Assembly (NCBI GenBank): GCA_028710915.1
Contig: JAQTTF010000004.1
Location: 1-26,822, forward strand
From: Minisyncoccota bacterium
Lineage (GTDB): Bacteria; Patescibacteriota; Minisyncoccia; Phycocordibacterales; JAQTLZ01
Direction: 5' to 3'
Length of the DNA stretch: 26,822 bases
This document shows positions 22,521 to 26,822 of this stretch, piece by piece. The notes under the pieces were generated by a model. That model was not told the origin of the DNA and made no database searches. It saw only the letters and a program-made list of their open reading frames with translations. Position 1 is the first letter of the stretch, and every line of letters starts with the position of its first letter. The position numbers were made by a program, and so were the translations under genes.

Positions 22521-23291
22521 TTAATTTGTCCCCGAGCCTGCTCCAGGTTCAATAACTTTATACGGCTGCAAGAAATCCGCATCGTTTGACGTAAGACTGA
22601 CTTTTTTAGCCTGTATTAAAGTTACGAAAGAATTGCCAAAAGGTTCGCCCTGCGGTGATTTCTGTTCCAAAAGAACACCAGTGTCAGAAAAACAAAAAGA
22701 GACATTTCCATTGCCGTCGCTTGCAGGAAGCGAATATGATTGGCCAGACATCCCGACGACGCTACAAGTCCCGATCGGAACACTGTGGAGTCTCTCAGAT
22801 TTAAAAGTGTAGCCAAGAGTGAGCAAATTCCCCAGACGCTCCTCTTCTTGTACTGCCTGTTGGCTCCAGTCCGTACTCGACGGTTCTTGAATACACTCGC
22901 GGTTTTGCGGAGAACCTTCGTACATATCAGGAGCGCAAACAATAGCATTTGGACCAATTTGAAAATTATAAGTCGCATCTGCCTCCCCCACATCAAGTAT
23001 TATCACTTTCTTTTTTTGCTGAAGATTCAAACTTTCAGACACCTCGTGAGTTTTCCCATCCGTTCCCGTGAAAGTATAGTCAGCTGAATATTCTGGATAG
23101 AAAGGCACAAGAGTATTATTGAGACTGTTATAATCCGGCGAGCCAGCGGGTGTCGTATTTGAAGAAGTCTGTACAATAGGAGAAACAGAAGTCTTCACTT
23201 GCTGATGATCGTACGTTCCCGTAGTTATATACAAATACAATCCGCCCACAATAACAACTAAAGCGACAATTACTAAAATAATTTTATTCAT
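22521..23291 (-). CDS. Membrane-anchored extracytoplasmic protein of unknown function
   Basis: I do not recognise this 256-residue protein. It has an N-terminal membrane helix (IILVIVALVVIVGGLYLYI, about 4-22), then a Ser/Thr/Pro-rich linker and a globular domain with four Cys residues (in IVCAPD, RECIQE, GTCSVV and SFCFSD) that could form two disulfides outside the cell. The pattern FTGTDGKTHEVSESLN and VIEPGAGSGTN at the end have no family match that I know. No lipobox is visible. It sits downstream of rplU on the same strand but behind a terminator, with its own TATAAT at 23321-23326, and converges with recR, 8 nt apart. Confidence 0.75.
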   Translation of the reverse strand: MNKIILVIVALVVIVGGLYLYITTGTYDHQQVKTSVSPIVQTSSNTTPAGSPDYNSLNNTLVPFYPEYSADYTFTGTDGKTHEVSESLNLQQKKKVIILDVGEADATYNFQIGPNAIVCAPDMYEGSPQNRECIQEPSSTDWSQQAVQEEERLGNLLTLGYTFKSERLHSVPIGTCSVVGMSGQSYSLPASDGNGNVSFCFSDTGVLLEQKSPQGEPFGNSFVTLIQAKKVSLTSNDADFLQPYKVIEPGAGSGTN

Positions 23292-23320
23292 ATAAAGATA
23301 ATGAATTGTTTAATGAATTC

Positions 23321-23326
23321 ATTATA
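23321..23326 (-). promoter_or_regulatory. -10 element for the unknown membrane-anchored protein
   Basis: A perfect TATAAT on the minus strand, with a leader of about 22 nt to the ATG at 23291. No clear -35; that position falls inside the rplU terminator. Confidence 0.45.
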
Positions 23327-23333
23327 CCATCGC

Positions 23334-23365
23334 AACAAAAAACTGCCTTTCAGCAGTTTTTTGTT
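23334..23365 (-). terminator. rplU terminator
   Basis: AACAAAAAACTGC (23334-23346), a 6-nt loop and GCAGTTTTTTGTT (23353-23365) form a perfect 13-bp stem with a T-run, 4 nt past the rplU end. Confidence 0.85.
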
Positions 23366-23369
23366 TATT

Positions 23370-23690
23370 TTACTGAATCGATTTAATCTTCACCTCAAAG
23401 AATGGCTGTCGGTGGCCTCGTTTCTTGTAGTACTTGCTCTTTGCTTTGTATTTTACAACGTCAATTTTTGCCGCACGTCCTGCCTTTTCAAAAATAGCCT
23501 GAACCTTTGCGCCATCAATATACGGAGTTCCGATAGTGGTATCTTTGCCGTTATCTACCAGGAGCACTTTGTCGAAAGAAATAGTATCCCCCTCCTTGAA
23601 TTCTCCTGGCATTTTCTCAATTTTCAAGACATCTCCAACGGAGACCTTGTATTGCTTGCCACCTGTTTGTATAACTGCAAAATCCTTCAT
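23370..23690 (-). CDS. rplU: 50S ribosomal protein L21
   Basis: L21 binds 23S rRNA in the large subunit. The 106 residues are typical. The start MKDFAVIQTGGKQYKVSVGD and the C-terminal block KYKAKSKYYKKRGHRQPF are the family signature. The gene is monocistronic by sequence: its own near-leaderless promoter (23700-23728) and a strong terminator. Its usual partner rpmA is not adjacent (see 15385). Confidence 0.97.
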   Translation of the reverse strand: MKDFAVIQTGGKQYKVSVGDVLKIEKMPGEFKEGDTISFDKVLLVDNGKDTTIGTPYIDGAKVQAIFEKAGRAAKIDVVKYKAKSKYYKKRGHRQPFFEVKIKSIQ

Positions 23691-23699
23691 AGTGGCATT

Positions 23700-23728
23700 A
23701 TCCTAGCAAAAGGGCGCTAAAATGGCAA
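23700..23728 (-). promoter_or_regulatory. rplU promoter
   Basis: On the minus strand, TTGCCA (23728-23723), a 17-nt spacer ending in TGC and TAGGAT (23705-23700). The -10 ends 9 nt before the rplU ATG, so the leader would be only a few bases. Confidence 0.6.
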
Positions 23729-23745
23729 ATAGAGCCTTTCGGGGC

Positions 23746-24780
23746 TTATTCTTCGTCCCTTTCTGGCCGATCCAAAGCAATTTCACCTATTTTAAGAGCA
23801 TCTCCCGTCACGCGCAAAACATCCTTATCTATCTTCTTAAATTCTTTCTGCGAAGCATTGTAATGATTAACTGTGGTCGCCAGAGCATTACCCATTTTGC
23901 CGTGATAATCCTCGTAGCTTTTTAAATGTTTACCGAGTTCATCCACACGTTTAATGATGTCTTTGGCGGTATCCTCGATCTTGAGTGCGCGAAGCCCCTG
24001 AAGCACGGTCTGGAGATATGCGAGAAATGAAGTCGGAGAAACAATGATAACTTTGTACTTGCTTGCCGCACGCTGGATGAGATTTTCATCATCATCTTGA
24101 TTCCCACCAATTTTGTTCACAATGAGATCATAATAAATCGCTTCGTGGGGAATAAACATAAAAGCAAAATCCATTGTGCCATTATTCGGCTGGATATATT
24201 TTGAAGTCTCCAGAATTCGATTTTTCAAATCGTTCAAAAAAACTTTTTCAAATTCTTTCTTGCGAGTTTCGTCTTTCTCTTCAACAATGCGATTGTAATT
24301 TTCGAGACTGAATTTTGAATCAATCGGAATAATTTTATCTTTTACAAAGACCACGGCATCCACGATAGTCTCATCGGGAAATTTGTACTGCATCTGGTAT
24401 GAGCCGGGAGGCATCACGTTTTTAAGCAAAGTCTCGAGATAATATTCGCCAAGAATTCCGCGCTGTTTGGGATTCTTCAAAATATCCTGCAAATTCTGAA
24501 GTTGGTCGGCAAAAGAGATGACTTGCTTCCCCGTTTCCTTCACTTCGGTAAGCTCGCGGGTAATGTCTTTAATAAGCCGTTGGGACTCGGTAAACTGCGT
24601 CGTCATTTTTGCATCCACCGTTTTGTTTACATCGTGAACTGTGCGTGACAATTCGTTCATCTGTTCGAGAAGAAGCTTGAAGCCAACATCCTCGGCTTTT
24701 TCCGGTACTTTCTGGCGAAGTAAGAGAAAAATCACTCCAATAACAAGCAAAATTAAAATGCCTAAAAGGATTTGTAACAT
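23746..24780 (-). CDS. rmuC: RmuC-family protein
   Basis: RmuC proteins limit rearrangements at inverted repeats and carry a PD-(D/E)XK-like nuclease fold. The 344-residue protein has one N-terminal membrane helix (MLQILLGILILLVIGVIFLLL), a coiled-coil region and the conserved core: QRGILGEYYLETLLKNV, YQMQYKFPDETIVDAVVFV, IIPIDSKFSLENY and FAFMFIPHEAIYYDL. The Asp of VDAVV and the Asp and Lys of PIDSKF fit the nuclease motif. The ATG follows TATAAT at leaderless spacing. It diverges from the gene at 24863. Confidence 0.93.
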   Translation of the reverse strand: MLQILLGILILLVIGVIFLLLRQKVPEKAEDVGFKLLLEQMNELSRTVHDVNKTVDAKMTTQFTESQRLIKDITRELTEVKETGKQVISFADQLQNLQDILKNPKQRGILGEYYLETLLKNVMPPGSYQMQYKFPDETIVDAVVFVKDKIIPIDSKFSLENYNRIVEEKDETRKKEFEKVFLNDLKNRILETSKYIQPNNGTMDFAFMFIPHEAIYYDLIVNKIGGNQDDDENLIQRAASKYKVIIVSPTSFLAYLQTVLQGLRALKIEDTAKDIIKRVDELGKHLKSYEDYHGKMGNALATTVNHYNASQKEFKKIDKDVLRVTGDALKIGEIALDRPERDEE

Positions 24781-24786
24781 AGAGAA

Positions 24787-24792
24787 ATTATA
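24787..24792 (-). promoter_or_regulatory. -10 element of rmuC
   Basis: A perfect TATAAT on the minus strand ends 6 nt before the rmuC ATG. A weak TTGGGT (24814-24809) lies 16 nt upstream, overlapping the -35 of the divergent gene. Confidence 0.5.
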
Positions 24793-24805
24793 TCAGATGT
24801 TTAAC

Positions 24806-24833
24806 TTGACCCAAAGAAAAAAAATGATAATCT
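24806..24833 (+). promoter_or_regulatory. Probable promoter of the small helical protein gene
   Basis: TTGACC (24806-24811), a 16-nt spacer and TAATCT (24828-24833). It gives a leader of about 23 nt that contains AGGAGGG (24849-24855), the strongest Shine-Dalgarno in the window, 7 nt before the ATG. Confidence 0.5.
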
Positions 24834-24862
24834 GAGTTAAGGGAACATAGGAGGGAACCAAG

Positions 24863-25237
24863 ATGCTTGCATTTCCCTTGGTGAAACGACGTTTTGGCAT
24901 CCATACTTGTAACCTTGATCCGTGGGATCTAGAAGCAAGAGATGGGTGGACAACGGCGTACAAGGCTGAAGGACTCTCGATCGACGAAATCGTCAAGCGA
25001 TCTGGCGCGAATGTTCAGGTCGTTAAAGATTCGATTCGGAGAGCGGAGGAGAACTGCGAAAAATTGCGCGTTGACTGTAAGGTTTTCTATCGCTCTTTGC
25101 AAGAAGTGGAAGAGCGACTGAAAGCCCAGGCAAAACGAGTCAAGCGCGCCGGTTCCGCAGGCATGTACAGAACGGGCTCGACAACTTGCCCAGGAGCTTA
25201 CGGACTTGCTAGCCGGCAAGCCACCAAGCTCAAGTAA
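24863..25237 (+). CDS. Small helical protein of unknown function, possibly frameshifted near its 3' end
   Basis: I do not recognise this 124-residue protein. The first part has an aromatic/basic start, then a helix-turn-helix-like stretch (GLSIDEIVKRSGANVQVVKDSIRR, given here only as a description of about residues 36-60), and a charged coiled coil to about residue 95. The last 25 residues are rich in Gly, Thr and Ser and look unlike the rest. In the +1 frame the same DNA encodes an amphipathic helix (ACTERARQLAQELTDLLAG) followed by a polar tail that stops at 25271, which fits the upstream helix better. This suggests a real, programmed or sequencing-related frameshift between about 25130 and 25160. 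The strong Shine-Dalgarno supports the start. Confidence 0.55.
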   Translation: MLAFPLVKRRFGIHTCNLDPWDLEARDGWTTAYKAEGLSIDEIVKRSGANVQVVKDSIRRAEENCEKLRVDCKVFYRSLQEVEERLKAQAKRVKRAGSAGMYRTGSTTCPGAYGLASRQATKLK

Positions 25238-25319
25238 AAGTAGATGGCAAAAATCTCTTGGTTCGATCTGAAAGCGGCGCAGTTAAAAGCTCGTCGTTTT
25301 TTGTTTATAAAATCTTTGC

Positions 25320-25325
25320 TATACT
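25320..25325 (+). promoter_or_regulatory. -10 element of the YqeY-like gene
   Basis: TATACT preceded by TGC (extended -10), about 28 nt before the ATG at 25354. No good -35 is visible. Confidence 0.45.
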
Positions 25326-25353
25326 ATCTACATTATCATTCTTATCTATTTCA

Positions 25354-25809
25354 ATGCCTCTCCAACAGTCCATAAAAGAAGAAATTAAAAAAGCGATGCT
25401 CGCGAAAGATGCTTTGCGACTTTCCGTTGTCCGCGGAATTTCTGCGGCGTTTACTAATGAACTTGTGGCAAAGATGAAAAAGCCAACAGACGCGCTGTCT
25501 GATGAAGATGCAATGGCTGTTATTAAACGCCTCGTAAAACAAAGAAAAGACTCAATAGAGCAATTTACCAAGGGCAATCGGCCAGACCTTGTAGACACTG
25601 AAAAGGCCGAACTTACCGTACTCGAAACTTTTATGCCGAAAATGATGAGCCGGGATGAGATCAAGAAAATCGCTCTCACACAGAAAGAAAAAATGAATGT
25701 TTCTGATAAAGCTGGAATGGGCAAGCTTATGGGCGCTGTGATGAAAGAAGCGAAAGGAATGGCTGATGGAGGAGACGTGAAAGCGGTTGTAGAAAGTTTA
25801 TTTGCATAA
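25354..25809 (+). CDS. GatB/YqeY domain-containing protein
   Basis: YqeY-family proteins are free-standing relatives of the tRNA-binding tail of the GatB amidotransferase subunit. The 151-residue length fits. Family marks are the opening SIKEEIKKAMLAKDALRLSV, IKRLVKQRKDSIEQF, ELTVLETFMPKMMS and the C-terminal MGKLMGAVMKEAKGMADG. The exact role is unknown; a link to amidation of mischarged tRNA is plausible because gltX is in the same window, but this is inference. I chose the ATG at 25354 because it begins the conserved domain; an earlier in-frame start would translate the promoter. The next gene starts 5 nt after the stop. Confidence 0.92.
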   Translation: MPLQQSIKEEIKKAMLAKDALRLSVVRGISAAFTNELVAKMKKPTDALSDEDAMAVIKRLVKQRKDSIEQFTKGNRPDLVDTEKAELTVLETFMPKMMSRDEIKKIALTQKEKMNVSDKAGMGKLMGAVMKEAKGMADGGDVKAVVESLFA

Positions 25810-25814
25810 ATTAT

Positions 25815-26210
25815 ATGGAATTTGAACATACGCCATTATCGGAAAGTCATTCGAAAAGCACACATCCAGACTCTATTCCCTTGTCTCCAGAAAAAGAATG
25901 GGACAAAGCAAAAATTGCTGAATGGATTGCGGATAAGATGACCGAACTTGGAATGACAGACGTCCGTCTTGGAATGCAAGAGTATCTTCTTTTCCGAAAA
26001 AATACGGACACGGCGGATGTCAGCCGTTTTCTCTCGTCAACGCTTCGAAAACTTATCAAAGACAGATTGGAACAAAAGAAAGCGGATACGAAATCAAAAC
26101 CCAAAGAATCAGAAACAAACACAAATAAAGCAAGACCAAAAGAAGATGAAAATCGATTGTTTCCGTTTGATCAAGATGAGATAAGAAAAAATACAAGAGG
26201 ATTTCACTAA
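25815..26210 (+). CDS. Charged protein of unknown function
   Basis: I do not recognise this 131-residue protein. It has no signal or membrane segment. Residues about 28-90 are predicted helical (WDKAKIAEWIADKMTELG; VSRFLSSTLRKLIKDRLEQ) and the C-terminal 40 residues are a Lys/Glu/Asn-rich, probably disordered, tail ending in a basic patch. It follows the YqeY-like gene by 5 nt and so probably shares its transcript. It ends directly next to the convergent glycosylase gene (no gap), with a terminator hairpin inside that gene. Confidence 0.65.
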   Translation: MEFEHTPLSESHSKSTHPDSIPLSPEKEWDKAKIAEWIADKMTELGMTDVRLGMQEYLLFRKNTDTADVSRFLSSTLRKLIKDRLEQKKADTKSKPKESETNTNKARPKEDENRLFPFDQDEIRKNTRGFH

Positions 26211-26732
26211 CTAGAATTTCGAAAGAACAAACCGATACTTTTTCTTAGACCAGATCGGCCCCGCATAGGCTACGCCTATGCGGGGCGTTTTCTTCACTTG
26301 TTTTGAGTCAATTTTTTCTCCCCTATCTTCAACCCAAAGCTTACTTGCCGGTTCTGCCGATTTCCCATTCAATTTTCTATCAATTTTTAATTTTCGCGTG
26401 AGTTTCCCAGGGCCATCGAAACCATCAATTCCTCGAATCAATATTGCGGAAGGATAGTCTTTCTTTTCGGTCACAATATTAAGCATCCAGTACATTCCAT
26501 AACAAAGATACACGTAAAAATACCCCGCTTCTCCATAGAGCACTTCTGTTCGAGGAGTCCTACCTTTCGAAGAATGGCTGGCGAGATCTTTTTCACCATC
26601 ATATGCCTCCACTTCAGTAATTTTGTAAGCCACTTCCCTATTCCCAATTTTCCGTACTAAATATTTTCCGAGAAGCTCTTCGGAAACTTTAACAACCGGT
26701 CGATTAAAAAATTTCTGCCCGAGAATTTTCAT
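26211..26732 (-). CDS. 3-methyladenine DNA glycosylase (AAG/MPG family)
   Basis: This family removes alkylated and deaminated purines from DNA as the first step of base-excision repair. The 173-residue protein is slightly short for the family (usually 190-200). It has the start FFNRPVVKVSEELLGKYLV, the active-site region ITEVEAYDGEKDLASHSSKGRT with the catalytic-type Glu, the base-flipping segment GYFYVYLCYGMYWMLNIV, GPGKLTRKL and the C-terminal TPRIGVAYAGPIW. The PRIGVAYAG part is encoded by a perfect 13-bp palindrome (26258-26286) that also looks like a terminator for the convergent gene. The ATG follows TATGCT by 6 nt, so the transcript may be leaderless. Confidence 0.95.
   Translation of the reverse strand: MKILGQKFFNRPVVKVSEELLGKYLVRKIGNREVAYKITEVEAYDGEKDLASHSSKGRTPRTEVLYGEAGYFYVYLCYGMYWMLNIVTEKKDYPSAILIRGIDGFDGPGKLTRKLKIDRKLNGKSAEPASKLWVEDRGEKIDSKQVKKTPRIGVAYAGPIWSKKKYRFVLSKF
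26258..26286 (+). terminator. Terminator hairpin embedded in the glycosylase coding sequence
   Basis: GCCCCGCATAGGC (26258-26270), loop TAC and GCCTATGCGGGGC (26274-26286) form a perfect 13-bp stem followed by GTTTTCTT on the plus strand, 47 nt after the stop of the convergent gene. It codes for conserved glycosylase residues on the other strand. Confidence 0.65.
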
Positions 26733-26738
26733 ACTGAG

Positions 26739-26744
26739 AGCATA
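26739..26744 (-). promoter_or_regulatory. -10-like element of the glycosylase gene
   Basis: TATGCT on the minus strand (preceded by TGA) ends 6 nt before the ATG at 26732. No clear -35 is present. Confidence 0.4.
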
Positions 26745-26766
26745 TCAAAAAGAAAGAAAAGAAAAA

Positions 26767-26799
26767 GTGCGATGCGGACCTTAATGGTCGGCATCGCAC
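26767..26799 (-). terminator. Intrinsic terminator of a gene beyond the right edge
   Basis: GTGCGATGC (26767-26775) pairs with GCATCGCAC (26791-26799), and GACC with GGTC inside, separated by one G-G mismatch. On the minus strand it is followed by CTTTTTCTTTTCTTTC, typical of a terminator for a gene lying to the right of the window. Confidence 0.7.
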
Positions 26800-26822
26800 A
26801 ATAACACTAAACGGCTTGCGCC

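Noticed and set aside
23301..23720. Plus-strand 139-residue ORF over rplU
   Set aside because: It is the antisense shadow of the well-supported L21 gene and its terminator.
25238..25353. tRNA suggested by a GGTTCGATC stretch near 25260
   Set aside because: No acceptor stem, anticodon arm or CCA-compatible end can be paired around it.
1..26822. CRISPR array, prophage or insertion sequence with transposase
   Set aside because: I saw no regularly spaced direct repeats and no transposase, integrase or phage structural genes.

Overview
The window looks like a chromosome segment from a small-genome bacterium of the Candidate Phyla Radiation (Patescibacteria), most likely a Parcubacteria-type lineage. 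This is an inference from general character: low-to-mid GC, tightly packed genes with 4-20 nt overlaps, short intergenic gaps, housekeeping genes mixed with unrecognised small membrane proteins, and many start codons that lie only 6-12 nt after a -10 hexamer. I see no tRNA, rRNA, CRISPR array, phage gene or transposase gene.

Region 1 (1-9168, plus strand) is a cell-envelope block: the 3' part of scpB; an exported kelch-propeller protein fused to an S11 D,D-carboxypeptidase; mraY, ftsW and murG (a reduced division/cell-wall cluster without murD or murC); gltX; a coiled-coil M23 endopeptidase; and a small membrane protein. Two long palindromic elements flank mraY, one in its probable 5' leader (2532-2650) and one between mraY and ftsW (3739-3892).

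Region 2 (9187-13418, minus strand) is an overlapping four-gene operon, transcribed in the order DegT-type aminotransferase, FemAB-type acyltransferase, membrane-anchored Mur-ligase-like protein lacking the usual N-terminal domain, and alpha/beta hydrolase. Its gene logic suggests amino-sugar or peptide decoration of cell wall or surface glycan. It is my best candidate for an undescribed system.

Region 3 (13419-17549) holds two structured intergenic stretches, a lysozyme-like lytic transglycosylase, a DEDD exonuclease lacking one expected acidic residue, a small membrane protein, rpmA with promoters interlocked with its divergent neighbour, rplI, and an S41 C-terminal processing peptidase.

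Region 4 (17683-22512, plus strand) holds corA, cysS, a lycopene-cyclase-domain membrane protein, dnaB and recR.

Region 5 (22521-26822) holds an unrecognised exported protein, rplU (far from rpmA), rmuC, a small helical protein that may be frameshifted, a YqeY/GatB-like protein, an unknown charged protein, and a 3-methyladenine DNA glycosylase whose coding sequence contains the probable terminator of the convergent gene.

Several envelope functions sit close together: lipid II synthesis (mraY, murG), polymerisation (ftsW), trimming (S11, M23, lytic transglycosylase) and the decoration operon. Many units seem to start from promoters at or next to the start codon, so leaderless or near-leaderless translation may be common here.
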